From Sediminicola sp037203765 (GTDB lineage Bacteria > Bacteroidota > Bacteroidia > Flavobacteriales > Flavobacteriaceae): DNA of 64,000 nucleotides. This document shows positions 1-9,600 of the stretch, piece after piece. Location of the stretch: assembly GCF_037203765.1 (NCBI RefSeq), contig NZ_JBBCAS010000001.1, forward strand, positions 1-64,000, given 5' to 3'. A model generated the notes under the pieces. The model saw nothing but the letters and a program-made list of their open reading frames with translations. It did no database searches and was not told the origin of the DNA. The translations under genes were made by a program, and so were the position numbers. Each line of letters opens with the position of its first letter. Position 1 is the stretch's first letter.

Positions 1-35
1 GTCGAAACCTCATTGACAGCAACATCCAAAATACC

Positions 36-96
36 TCTCGACTCCGCTCGAGATGACATTGGGAAGTACGACCTCTCAACTCCGCTCGAGGGGACA
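36..96. repeat. Two tandem copies of a short palindromic intergenic repeat
   Basis: Two closely similar 25-base units start at 34 and 72 and differ at three positions. The first holds a perfect inverted repeat, TCTCGA at 36-41 and TCGAGA at 48-53, around the loop CTCCGC. In the second the left arm is altered (TCTCAA) so the hairpin is weaker. I read this as a short dispersed intergenic palindrome of the REP kind. I saw no further copy in the window. Confidence 0.6.
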
Positions 97-191
97 ACCA
101 TCGGGGTTAGGTGCGGTAGAAACCTAAATAAACAATAATCAGAAACCACTCAGCACCAACCAAGGGGCCACAAAAAACCATTACAAACGTT

Positions 192-217
192 AAAGCCTTC
201 ATTTTGAGGGCTTTTTT
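192..217 (+). terminator. Rho-independent terminator of a gene left of the window
   Basis: A nine-base-pair stem (192-200 with 206-214, one G-T pair) closes a five-base loop and is followed by six T at 212-217. It points rightward with no plus-strand gene before it in the window, so it probably ends a transcript from a gene beyond the left edge. Confidence 0.6.
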
Positions 218-282
218 CGTAACAAAAAGCGATATTTACCGTCCAATACCCATTATATCATCAATCAAATCTATTCATCATC

Positions 283-1383
283 ATGTTACTACGTTTTTTT
301 ATTCGCTGCTCCGGAGCAGATGCCTCTATTCTAAGCACGTGCTCCCCAGGGGAACAAAATAAGTATGCCGGCATCGGCGCCACCGTTTTTTTTACCGCCG
401 TTATGGCGTTTATCGCAGGCAGCTATGCCCTCTATACCGTTTTTGACAATTATTATTCCGCCATTTTTTTCGGCCTTATTTGGGGTCTGCTCATCTTCAA
501 CCTAGACCGCTATATTGTCTCCACCATCAAAAAAAATGGGAGGCCCTGGAGCGAGTTCTTTCAGGCGACCCCTAGGATCCTGTTGGCCGTGATCATCGCC
601 GTGGTCATTTCCAAGCCCCTGGAAATGAAAATCTTTGAGAAAGAGATCAACCAGGTCCTCTTGGAACAAAAAAATGAACTGACCCTGGCCAACAAGGATC
701 AGATTGCCCTACAGTACAATCCCAAAATAGAAGAGTTAAGACAGAACATATCCAACTTAAAAGAAGAAGTGGCTCTAAAGGAAACAGAGACCAACGCCCT
801 GTACGACACCTATATTTCCGAAGCCGAAGGTACCGCGGGCACCAAACTACTGGGCAAAGGGCCGGTGTACCAGGAAAAAAGGGAAAAACACGATGCCGCC
901 CTTGCGGAACTACAACAACTCAAACAGGACAATGCCAAAAAAATCAGTGATCTGGAAACCCAGATCGGTGGCCTGCAGACCGCCTACAAAGCACAGGTAA
1001 GTGGGTCCCAGCCCATCATTGACAGCTTCGACGGACTCATGGCACGTATTGGCGCCCTGGACAAACTCCCCTGGTTTCCTTCATTTTTTATATTTCTATT
1101 GTTCTTGGCCATCGAGACCTCCCCCATCATCGTAAAACTACTGTCACCCAGAGGGCCTTACGATTTTAAACTGGAAGATGAGGAAAGTGTCGTTAGGACA
1201 TGGGCGAGTCAAAAAGTAATGGAACGCGAGCTGCTCTTCAGTACCGATGCCTCCATTAACCAAAAGGTCTACGACGATCTTTCCAAGGAAGAGGAAATCT
1301 ACAGGTACAAAAAGAAAAAGGCGGAGGAGCTCCTGAAGCTACAGGCAGATGCATTTCATAAATTGCAGGTAAAAAACCTATAG
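283..1383 (+). CDS. DUF4407 family membrane protein
   Basis: Predicted inner-membrane protein of 366 residues with the DUF4407 layout. The N-terminus carries the family-like sequence around FFIRCSGAD (residues 5-13). Hydrophobic segments lie near 33-52, 58-73 and 97-112, then a charged, Gln/Glu/Lys-rich stretch at about 120-240 likely to form a coiled coil, and a last membrane segment near 266-286 before a charged cytoplasmic tail. The coiled coil between the third and fourth segments would stand out from the membrane. No biochemical function is established for the family. It stands alone: upstream is a terminator and the palindromic repeat, downstream a 468-base gene-free region. The ATG at 283 fits the usual start of the family. 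Confidence 0.85.
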   Translation: MLLRFFIRCSGADASILSTCSPGEQNKYAGIGATVFFTAVMAFIAGSYALYTVFDNYYSAIFFGLIWGLLIFNLDRYIVSTIKKNGRPWSEFFQATPRILLAVIIAVVISKPLEMKIFEKEINQVLLEQKNELTLANKDQIALQYNPKIEELRQNISNLKEEVALKETETNALYDTYISEAEGTAGTKLLGKGPVYQEKREKHDAALAELQQLKQDNAKKISDLETQIGGLQTAYKAQVSGSQPIIDSFDGLMARIGALDKLPWFPSFFIFLLFLAIETSPIIVKLLSPRGPYDFKLEDEESVVRTWASQKVMERELLFSTDASINQKVYDDLSKEEEIYRYKKKKAEELLKLQADAFHKLQVKNL

Positions 1384-1666
1384 GCCATTTACATATCGGT
1401 ACAGCAGCATGGTGATCCAGTGACTGTTATGAAAAAGTCCGGCGCATCACCCTATTGGTGTGACCGTACTGAGCACCAAAGCCTCATGGGTGATAAAAAC
1501 ATCACAAATGCGATACCTTTTTGTGGGATGTCCGTCTATCTCTAAATAACCTGAATATCTTTTTTGTTTCTTACCATTTTTCATTGTGAATCTGTTTTTG
1601 ATTATACCCAAAAATACTGAGCTTGGTAAACTTAAAATTTCAACTTAAGTTGAGTTGCCTTCATCT

Positions 1667-1812
1667 GTAGGCCAACGGTCATTTGCACAAGACAACTCCT
1701 CAGGTGACTGCATTGGTTCCTATCCAATAAAAAACCGCCAGGATTATCCTGACGGTTTTTTTATGACTCCTACACCAACTTAACTGATGCTGGTATTGTG
1801 ATGATCCAAACT
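1667..1812. repeat. Diverged direct repeat, copy 1
   Basis: About 145 bases that can be aligned to 3677-3816. Shared blocks are AGGCCA-n-CGGTC (1669-1680), CAAG-n-CAAC-n-CCT just after it, a bidirectional terminator hairpin in the middle, and CTGATGCTG with ATTGTG and ATCC at the end. The order and spacing of the blocks are kept while the hairpin sequence differs, so this is an old duplication or two members of a dispersed element. Confidence 0.65.
1735..1762. terminator. Bidirectional terminator hairpin
   Basis: Stem 1735-1743 with 1747-1755 (one mismatch), three-base loop, A-run before and seven T after. It can end transcription from both converging genes at 283 and 2658. Confidence 0.75.
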
Positions 1813-1851
1813 ACGATCTTAAAGTGACATTTTGAACACGTAGCTGTTTAA

Positions 1852-2658
1852 TTAACACCCCATCAATCCAAAAGAAAGCACCAATTCTTGATCTACTTTT
1901 TCTCCTTTTGTATTTACAGCAGGATGCCATTTGCCAAGTGTCTGCTTAATTAGTTCTATCATCCTCTGATCCACTTCAGGAAAATTTGATGAACTATCCA
2001 GGGCAACATTTTCTATCGTTCCATTTTTTGTTACCGTAAAATAAAGCCTTGCAGATTTTAATTTGTCCTCTACTACATTAACCCAACTTACTTTGCTGTT
2101 TTCTCTGAGAAATTCCATTAGGGCATCCTTCCCATGGACATATACTGCTTGCTTTTCAGGAACAATCGTTAGGTGAGGCGTCCAATAACTATTTTCCAAT
2201 TCTCCTGTATGGCTATTTTTCTGCATTACATCAGCTCGTATCTTAAGGTTGGTGGAATAATCGGACCTCTTTAGGAGATTTAACTGAGCGGAAGTTAATT
2301 CACCACTGTTACCAGATTCGCGAGTATTTGATTCCTTGTCATTTTCAATAACAATAACCTCCACAAATTTGTATGTCACAATCTTTTTGGCATCATCGTC
2401 ATCTATCAAATCGGAAAAGGAAGTGACCTTATTTAGATCTTCCTTTTTAATGGGACCGAACCTTGTCCCCACATCGTAAATATAATCTGCAAAGTACCTA
2501 AAGTCCATATGCTGGGATGGACTCTGATTACTGGCTAAGTTTAAATTGTCTGGGATGCTTACTTTATTTGATTCTGAAGTAGATCTGTTCACAAACCCAA
2601 AAGCCATTAAACCCAGGATTAGTATTGAGACACATAATACAGGATTGTTCTTTTTCAT
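1852..2658 (-). CDS. Exported protein with TonB-C-like C-terminal domain
   Basis: A 268-residue protein with an uncleaved or cleavable N-terminal hydrophobic segment (about 8-24), a polar middle part, and a C-terminal 80 residues that look like the TonB C-terminal domain: a strand with FTVTKNGTIENVAL, a helix with a mutual spacing typical of the fold, then GKWHPAVNTKGEKVDQ and a last strand. It lacks the proline-rich spacer of a true TonB, so a periplasmic sensing or signalling role is as likely as energy transduction. It is divergent from the membrane-bound winged-helix regulator at 2793 with 134 bases between them, which suggests that the two form one regulatory unit. Function not established. 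Confidence 0.6.
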   Translation of the reverse strand: MKKNNPVLCVSILILGLMAFGFVNRSTSESNKVSIPDNLNLASNQSPSQHMDFRYFADYIYDVGTRFGPIKKEDLNKVTSFSDLIDDDDAKKIVTYKFVEVIVIENDKESNTRESGNSGELTSAQLNLLKRSDYSTNLKIRADVMQKNSHTGELENSYWTPHLTIVPEKQAVYVHGKDALMEFLRENSKVSWVNVVEDKLKSARLYFTVTKNGTIENVALDSSSNFPEVDQRMIELIKQTLGKWHPAVNTKGEKVDQELVLSFGLMGC

Positions 2659-2792
2659 AACTATGATTTTTAGGATTTACTAGGCACCAAATCTATGATG
2701 AAATGAACCTTTCGTAACCCTATCAAATGTAAATTATTGTAAATCTTATGTAAAACATTCTACAATGTCAGTTAATCGAATAGTTTTGTAAC

Positions 2793-3656
2793 ATGCACCC
2801 AAAGAATTTTAAAATCTTAGGTTTCAGTTTTGTCTTGCTCTTGCTGTTCATCACCAGTTCCAATGCCCAAGACACCACTGATGACAAACAGATTGTAGTG
2901 TCTTTGAGAATGATAGGACATCAAATCCTACTCAAATCAAAAGACAGTACCTCTCGTGTGTTGCCCATATTAAAAGAAAATGGTTCCTATAGAATCCGAT
3001 TTGAAAATGAGTTTCAGTTCAACCCTGAAGAACTGGTTTCCACTATTGATAGCATTTTTAACGAAACAGGATTGGCCAATAGCTATATCGTGGAGATGGA
3101 TGAATGCGAGACCCAGGAGGTGATCTATAGTTTCATGGTGGACGAGATCACAAAATCGGACATCATCCCGTGCAAAGAAAGAATACAACCTAAATCCTGT
3201 TATAGCCTTTTATTTACTTTAATAAAACCCAACAAGCCAGCCCCGGAGACAAGTCAGTTCAATATTATAATAGTTCTTGTTGCCCTACTCTTATTACTGA
3301 TTGCTTCGGTTCTATTTTTTCTATGGCGAAGAAGGAAAACACCTAAGAACGACCCAAATTTAATCTCTTTGGGGGCATACCATTTTGATAAACGCAATAC
3401 AGAACTAATAATTGAACATCAAAAAATAGAATTAACCGGTAAAGAGGCAGATCTTCTTCTTTTACTTTACAGCGCTGCCAACAAAACAGTGGAACGAGAG
3501 GTTATTCTTAATATGGTCTGGGGAGATGAAGGGGATTATGTGGGAAGAACCCTGGATGTTTTTATTTCAAAATTGAGGAAAAAACTAGAATTTGATTCCA
3601 AAGTGAAAATCGTCAATATCCGTGGGGTAGGCTACAAACTCGTAATGGATATTTAG
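2793..3656 (+). CDS. Membrane-bound winged-helix regulator, periplasmic sensor first (reverse ToxR layout)
   Basis: Predicted one-component transcription regulator of 287 residues. Residues 1-25 form a signal peptide ending SNA-Q. Residues 26-155 would lie in the periplasm and contain three Cys (105, 127, 136). One membrane helix spans about 157-178, followed by a basic stop-transfer RRRK. Residues 190-285 are a clear OmpR/PhoB-type winged helix: LTGKEADLLLLL, the recognition region GRTLDVFISKLRKKL (251-265) and the wing IRGVGYKL. In ToxR and CadC the DNA-binding domain is N-terminal and cytoplasmic; here the order is inverted but the topology has the same effect. There is no receiver domain. 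The divergent TonB-C-like gene at 1852-2658 is the obvious candidate target or partner. Ligand unknown. Confidence 0.8.
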   Translation: MHPKNFKILGFSFVLLLLFITSSNAQDTTDDKQIVVSLRMIGHQILLKSKDSTSRVLPILKENGSYRIRFENEFQFNPEELVSTIDSIFNETGLANSYIVEMDECETQEVIYSFMVDEITKSDIIPCKERIQPKSCYSLLFTLIKPNKPAPETSQFNIIIVLVALLLLLIASVLFFLWRRRKTPKNDPNLISLGAYHFDKRNTELIIEHQKIELTGKEADLLLLLYSAANKTVEREVILNMVWGDEGDYVGRTLDVFISKLRKKLEFDSKVKIVNIRGVGYKLVMDI

Positions 3657-3676
3657 CGCAATGAACAAGCCGCTCT

Positions 3677-3816
3677 ACAGGCCACCGGTCCTTTACGCAA
3701 GGCAACACCTTAGCGGACATTATTAATTGCTATAAAAAAAGCCATCAGGGTTTTCCTGATGGCTTTTCTATATCTTCCATACCACTTCACTGATGCTGAA
3801 ATTGTGGTAATCCTTA
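3677..3816. repeat. Diverged direct repeat, copy 2
   Basis: Second copy of the element at 1667-1812. Its blocks run from AGGCCACCGGTC (3679-3690) through a terminator hairpin to CTGATGCTGAAATTGTGG at 3790-3807. With copy 1 it brackets the divergent gene pair at 1852-3656; both copies sit between converging genes. Confidence 0.65.
3741..3767. terminator. Bidirectional terminator hairpin
   Basis: Perfect nine-base-pair stem GCCATCAGG / CCTGATGGC (3741-3749, 3755-3763), preceded by seven A and followed by four T. It serves the regulator gene ending at 3656 and the symporter gene ending at 3814 on the other strand. Confidence 0.85.
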
Positions 3817-5466
3817 CTTCGCAAAGTAGATATAAATACTGACCACTATGGCGATGATGGCAAAACCAACCACCTTGATGTGCTTGTATGGCACAATATC
3901 AACCTGTTTGGTATATTCCAATTCAAAGGGAGTTGCCCTAGGTTTAAAATAACCTATGATCAACATAATAATCATATTGGCCACAAAAAGTATGGCCATG
4001 ATGTGCAAATAATGTGGATAGGCATCCGCTTCCACCAGACCAAGGGCCGCAGGGTCGGTAACCCCTGAAGCTTTTGCTGCCTCTACAGCACTCTCCCTCA
4101 TATTTGGACCAAGCCAAAACTGGCTGATGATATATAATATGGAACCGGAGAAAATCCCAATCTTGGCCGCAATAGCGGGAACACGTTTTGTTAAGTATCC
4201 TACAACGATAATGGTAAATATGGGGATACTATAGATCCCGTTTATTTCTTGGAGATAGCCAAAAAGACTACCCGCATTGGCAATCAATGGCGCAATAAAC
4301 ATGGCCGCGAAAGCCAAGATGACCCCAAAAATCTTCCCGTATTTTACGATGGTCTTCTCTGAAGCTGCTTTATTGATATGCTGTTGGTAGATATCGATAC
4401 CAAACAAGGTAACAGAACTGTTGAGCACACTATTGAAGGAACTCAGGATAGCGCCAAAAAGTACAGCCGCAAAGAATCCTACCAAAGGCTTTGGCAGAAC
4501 GGCCCGCACCAATTCTGGATAAGCCAGATCACTGGAGGCAAGTCCGCCCTCAAAATAATGATAGGCTATCATTCCCGGCAAAACCAAAATTAACGGCCCC
4601 AATATTTTAAAGAAGGCCGCCAATAACAATCCCTTTTGTCCTTCGGCCAAGTTCTTGGCCCCCAAAGCACGTTGGATGATCTGTTGGTTGGTTCCCCAAT
4701 AGAACAATTGTACCAACATCATCCCCGTAAATATGGTGGAAAATGGTACTTCCTGACCTGTATTACCCGTAGAATCGAATCGTTCTGGTTCCGTGGACAT
4801 TAAGATATCCAGTCCCCCAAAAACACTTCCGTCCCCAATGGCCATCAATCCAAAAATGGGAATTAGAAATCCACCAGCGAGCAGGCCTATCGCATTGATT
4901 GAATCTGAAACGGCAACTGCCTTTAAGCCCCCAAATACGGCATATATGGAACCTATGATCCCAATACCCCAAATACAGATGACTAGGGCTGTTGAATCTG
5001 AAACACCCAATAAGGTGGGGACATCGAACATCCCACTGACGGCTACCGAACCCGAATAAAGGATCACAGGCAATAAAACAACAACATAACCGGTCAAAAA
5101 GAGTCCCGAAGTGATGGTTTTTGTGGCAACATCGAACCTTTTGGCCAAAAATTGGGGCACGGTGGTCAGTCCCCCTTTAAGGTACCTCGGCAATAAAAAT
5201 GCTGCGGTAACAACCATGGCAATGGCCGCCAAGGTCTCCCATGCCATAACGGACAGTCCGTCCTTATAGGCACTTCCGTTTAAGCCAACTATTTGTTCAG
5301 TGGAAAGATTGGTCAACAACAGGGATCCGGCAATTACGCCGGCCGTTAAGCTCCTCCCTCCCAAAAAGTAACCATCAGATGAATTTTCATCCGTTTTCCT
5401 TGTGGCAAAATAGGCGATTATACCTACCAATGCAGTAAAGCCAACAAAAGATAATATTCCTATCAT
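3814..5466 (-). CDS. Sodium/solute symporter (SSS family, vSGLT-like)
   Basis: Inner-membrane Na+-coupled symporter of 550 residues with the many hydrophobic segments expected of SLC5-type carriers. The N-terminal region has GGRSLTAGVIAGSLLLTNLS followed by EQIVGLNGSAY, and the later FGAILSSFNSVLNSS motif followed by GIDIYQ. Both closely follow the arrangement in Vibrio sodium/galactose symporter vSGLT, so a sugar or sugar-like substrate is the best guess; the substrate cannot be read from the sequence. Length is normal. No catabolic gene or regulator lies beside it, so there is no context to narrow the substrate. The start ATG at 5466 places the first membrane helix immediately after it, as usual for the family. 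Confidence 0.88.
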   Translation of the reverse strand: MIGILSFVGFTALVGIIAYFATRKTDENSSDGYFLGGRSLTAGVIAGSLLLTNLSTEQIVGLNGSAYKDGLSVMAWETLAAIAMVVTAAFLLPRYLKGGLTTVPQFLAKRFDVATKTITSGLFLTGYVVVLLPVILYSGSVAVSGMFDVPTLLGVSDSTALVICIWGIGIIGSIYAVFGGLKAVAVSDSINAIGLLAGGFLIPIFGLMAIGDGSVFGGLDILMSTEPERFDSTGNTGQEVPFSTIFTGMMLVQLFYWGTNQQIIQRALGAKNLAEGQKGLLLAAFFKILGPLILVLPGMIAYHYFEGGLASSDLAYPELVRAVLPKPLVGFFAAVLFGAILSSFNSVLNSSVTLFGIDIYQQHINKAASEKTIVKYGKIFGVILAFAAMFIAPLIANAGSLFGYLQEINGIYSIPIFTIIVVGYLTKRVPAIAAKIGIFSGSILYIISQFWLGPNMRESAVEAAKASGVTDPAALGLVEADAYPHYLHIMAILFVANMIIMLIIGYFKPRATPFELEYTKQVDIVPYKHIKVVGFAIIAIVVSIYIYFAK

Positions 5467-5715
5467 AAGTATGAGTTAATTTAAGTGGTTTGATTAGTTC
5501 GCATAAATATATTGGATTTTTTACACATATGATGGTTTACTTTGGAAGTATCTGGAATAATCACAGTATGCCACAACTCCCTGATACACCTCACCTTGCA
5601 CGTGGAGAATCAGGATCAATGTCGGGTTTCGCCAACTTTGGCACCTTGGAACTACTAAAGAATTCCTATTTTTTGATAAAAAGACGTTAAATAGCCCCCT
5701 TTGAAGCGGTTTCCC

Positions 5716-5746
5716 TTGAAGCCTCACAAAAATTATCCTAGCTTTG
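5716..5746 (+). promoter_or_regulatory. Bacteroidota-type promoter of the lipoprotein gene
   Basis: TTG at 5716-5718, 20 bases, then TAGCTTTG at 5739-5746, an excellent match to the flavobacterial consensus TTG / TAnnTTTG. It places transcription start near 5753, which rules out the TTG start at 5744 and supports the ATG at 5762. Confidence 0.75.
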
Positions 5747-5761
5747 AGAGTAAAAGCCTGC

Positions 5762-6622
5762 ATGTCGAGATATTTAGCCCTTTTCCTCATAGTTTTACTA
5801 ACCAGCTGTTCCAATTACGGACAGTTGACCTTTGTGACCAAACTACCCTCTAAAATTAGTGAAAGCTCCGGTGTGGTACAGTTGAACAATTCCACTTTTT
5901 GGTCTGTAGAGGACCATGGCAATAAGGATGAGATCTACCAAGTAGATTTTGAAGGGAATCTGGTCAAGGAACTGGAAGTGAAGAATGCCAAAAATGAGGA
6001 TTGGGAAGACCTCACCAAAGATCCCCAGGGCAACGTTTATATTGCAGATACGGGTAACAACAATAGAAAGCGCAAAGACCTTACCATCTACAAGATCCCG
6101 AACCCGGATATTGAACCTGGAGATAAGATTGACGCTGAAAAAATTGATTTTTACTTTTCCGACCAACAAAATTTTACACCCAAAGAAGAGGAATTGCAGT
6201 ATGACTGCGAGGCTATATTCTATCACAAATCCTTTATCTATCTGATCACTAAAAACCGAAGAAAACCTTTCAATGGTGAAGCGAGAATTTATAAGGTACC
6301 GGCGGAAAAAGGCAATTACAAGGCCGAATTTGTAGGTTCTTTCGAGACCTGTGAAGAGCCCAATACCTGTATCGTGACCTCAGCGGATATTTCCCCGGAT
6401 GGCACCAAAATAGTCCTTTTGGGCTATGGAAAATTATGGGTGTTTACCAATTTTACATGGGACAATTTTGCCCAGGGCACCATGGAGACCATAGCACTAG
6501 GGGCAACTACGCAATTAGAGGCTGTGGCCTTTAAGCCCAATTCCAATACCTCCTTGCTTCTTACCGATGAGGAAAGGGCAGGAACAGGACAAAATGTATA
6601 TTCCTTTGAGCTGAAGGAATAA
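5762..6622 (+). CDS. Exported lipoprotein, beta-propeller-like
   Basis: Lipoprotein of 286 residues counted from the ATG at 5762, chosen because a strong promoter -7 element overlaps the upstream TTG. The N-terminus is a lipoprotein signal peptide with lipobox LTSC. The body has repeated strand-turn patterns such as EDLTKDPQGNVYIADTGNNN and VTSADISPDGTKIVLLGYGKLWVF, typical of beta-propeller proteins of the SdiA-regulated or NHL kind. No catalytic residue can be assigned. It is probably anchored in the outer or inner membrane facing the periplasm. It converges on the large phosphoesterase-barrel gene, with only 21 bases between the two stop codons and no clear terminator. Confidence 0.7.
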   Translation: MSRYLALFLIVLLTSCSNYGQLTFVTKLPSKISESSGVVQLNNSTFWSVEDHGNKDEIYQVDFEGNLVKELEVKNAKNEDWEDLTKDPQGNVYIADTGNNNRKRKDLTIYKIPNPDIEPGDKIDAEKIDFYFSDQQNFTPKEEELQYDCEAIFYHKSFIYLITKNRRKPFNGEARIYKVPAEKGNYKAEFVGSFETCEEPNTCIVTSADISPDGTKIVLLGYGKLWVFTNFTWDNFAQGTMETIALGATTQLEAVAFKPNSNTSLLLTDEERAGTGQNVYSFELKE

Positions 6623-6643
6623 GTTTTGCCTTAACCTATTTGG

Positions 6644-9600
6644 TTAAAAGCCAAATCCGAGACCAAAAGACAGTCGTGGGCCTTCCTCGCTATAAAACAG
6701 GGCCAAATTAAAGGACATCAGATCCGCAGCATTCAGAAAGAAACCCCCACCATAAGAGGTGTGCCAGATATTGGAACTGTCACCCGGCTGCCACACCCTA
6801 CCATAGTCGAACCCACCGTACATACCCAGGGACATGGGCAATATCCCGGTTCTCATTTTGCGCAACCTCAGCCTTAGGTCCGTATTCTGGTAGTAGGCCG
6901 TCTTACCAACAAAACGCTGATTCCTAAAGCCCCTCGGCCCATCGTTGGCCCCGATACTGGCGCCCTGATAGAACTCATATCCATTTCCTATATTGAAATG
7001 TGCCTTCCATTTGGTCGCCAATACAAGTTTGCCATTGGGAATGACCTTATGATCCAAGGAAAGACTGGGTACAATATACCCAAAACTTTCTCCATCCCCA
7101 GTGGCGCTCACCTTATAGCCGACCTCCAAAGAGGATGCCATACCCAGGGTTGGGAAGGCCGTATTATCTACATTGGAGTAATCATACATCGCATTGATCC
7201 CAAAAAACTGCTTGTTGTTCTCTTCGCCATTGGCCACATAGAAGGTATTTATAAAACGGTCCGCGGTTTCTTCCACCACTACCTGTTCATAAGATATCCC
7301 CGTTCTTAAACTGGCACCTAACTGCCCCCTCCAGACCAAGGATGGTGCAAAACTTAAATTCTTTAGGCGAACCCTGTTATAATCGAGTTCCAGGTCATCA
7401 TCAAAATTCTCCGTCTCGTTCCCGAAACCAAAGAAATTGACACTGAAATTGGGACTGGTGAACCGGGCATCAAGGGCAAGGTTCCAATTCTCAAAAACGT
7501 GTGCAAATTCCCCGGTGTAATGAAGATCAAAACCACTGGTGCCAAAATAATACCCGGCATTAAATGTATGCTGGCTGGTAAATGGGTTTTGTCTCAATTT
7601 ATAAACGGTATAGGTATTGCTGACGCCAAGTTTTAATCCATCGTCCGGATTAAACCCTGCGGTGGGCACCAATTGGTTCTGTTTTTTGATCAATTTTAAG
7701 GGTTGATAGGTATTGGTCTCATACTCATCGGTAAGTTTGATTTTTGCCCCTCCCGCATTGTCAATTTTGTTTTCTTTGGACTTGTAATCGTAGATGGCAA
7801 TATTGGTACTGTTACCAATGTTATAGGTGTCCGTGCCATTACCGCCTATCAATTTTATGGTTATTGCTGAATCCCCATCACCTGTGGTAACAAATTGATC
7901 CCCATCGTTGAGACCATAGATCCATATTTCTTTGGTAACCCGGCGATCAAAAACCTTATTAAAAAAGAGCTTTTCCTTCTCTCCCTTGATAATACGGTAA
8001 GCCTTGACCTCCACATTACCATTGGCCTGTACGTCAATATCGAACCAATCATCCTTGTCGGTCCCCGTCACCACCGTAAGTTTGCTCAAGGCCTTGTAAT
8101 AATCATCCGCAATTTGGGGCAGCGATTCCAATCGGGCCAACATGATCTTCTTTATCTTACCCAAGGTTTCATCCTGCACCTCTTTGGGGAACATGGCCAG
8201 GGATTCATCAATTACCTCTTCTGTAATGCTATTTTGCAATATTTGAACCTGTTGATCCCATTGGTCCTTGACCGTGGCATTGAGCAGGGTCATATCCAAT
8301 GAAAAAGGATTGGAATTAAAGGTTTTCACATTGCGTATGTTCTCATTAAAGCCCTCCATGAGCTTCAAGGAAGGGATGAGCCTGGTGGAAATATTCATCA
8401 ATAGGCCATCACCCATAATGGAAAACACCTGATCCCGATCTCTTGGAATGGGGCGGTATAATACCTTATCCGGAATCTCGTCCTTGAATTCAGCCCATCG
8501 CCACTGGTCCATATGACGGTCCCAATCCCCAATGACCATATCAAAGAGCCTTGCCCTGATATACATATCCGTATCCACAATATACTTCTCATCGGACCTC
8601 AGCTTCTCCAAAAGATCATAGGTACTTTCAATATCCTTGGCATTACCAAAGCTTTCCAAGCCATCGTGTCCTTCCGAGACATGCTCTTCAATCATATAGA
8701 GTTCATCACCGAACTCTGTATTGAAATCTTCCAGGGCCGGTTGCTTGGGCACATAGAACAACTTTGGATTGGTGTGATATATCTGGGCCGCGTCTGAAAG
8801 AATCCCCATGGTAAATGGAGCATAGGGATGGGCACCTGTATAAAAATCTTCCAAAAGACCCTCGGTATACGTTTCTTCAAATTCCCCAATAATGTACTGG
8901 TCCTTGAAGGCCATGGCCTGTAGATAGCGCTCCGCTTCTTTTCTCAGGGCACGCATCACATATTCCTTTCCACTCTTATGGCCTAAGCGCAAGGACTTGG
9001 ACTGATGCCCCCCTCCTTTACGGATAGGGGTAAGACCTCCGTACAAGGTATCCAATTCTACGGTTCGGGCTTTTATTTTCGTCCCATAATATTTCCTATA
9101 ACGCTCTCCCCATATCGCTTTAAAAAAAGCACTTTTCTCCACTTCTTTTTCGGTATATATGGAAGCCTGTACCTCTATTGGAAATTGATCGGGATATTTG
9201 TTTTCATTTACGGTAGTATCCCTTGTATAAATGCCCGTTGTAAATAGAAATTCCTCCTTTGTACTGTCCTTGGGATCCACACCATAGTAACGGACCCGAG
9301 AAGAACCATCTTTATAGACCTCCAAAATGGCATAACCCATACGCCCGGTTGAAAACTTACTGCCGTTCAATAAATTGGTGGCACCTTTTTTGGCACCAGA
9401 CCCGCTGACTATCTGTGGCACGTTTTCCTCCACAATATATTGTAGGGAATGTTCATGGCCCGAGGCAACAATGACCTTTTCCGAATAATTGGCCAATGTA
9501 ACAATCCTATTGATCAGCTCACGATATCTTTTGTTCTGCATGTCCTCTACGGACGCACCGGCAGTCTTTCTAAACAGGTTCACCAAGGTTCCCAAGACCG

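Larger units (their letters stand above)
1384..1851. other. Gene-free convergent intergenic region
   Basis: This 468-base stretch lies between the ends of two converging genes. I see no convincing coding frame or tRNA. It contains the terminator at 1735-1762, inside the first copy of the element repeated at 3677-3816. Confidence 0.6.

Noticed and set aside
5521..5814. A 97-residue minus-strand frame in the region upstream of the propeller lipoprotein
   Set aside because: It covers the promoter and start of the lipoprotein gene and has no signal or motif. The intergenic part of the region looks non-coding.
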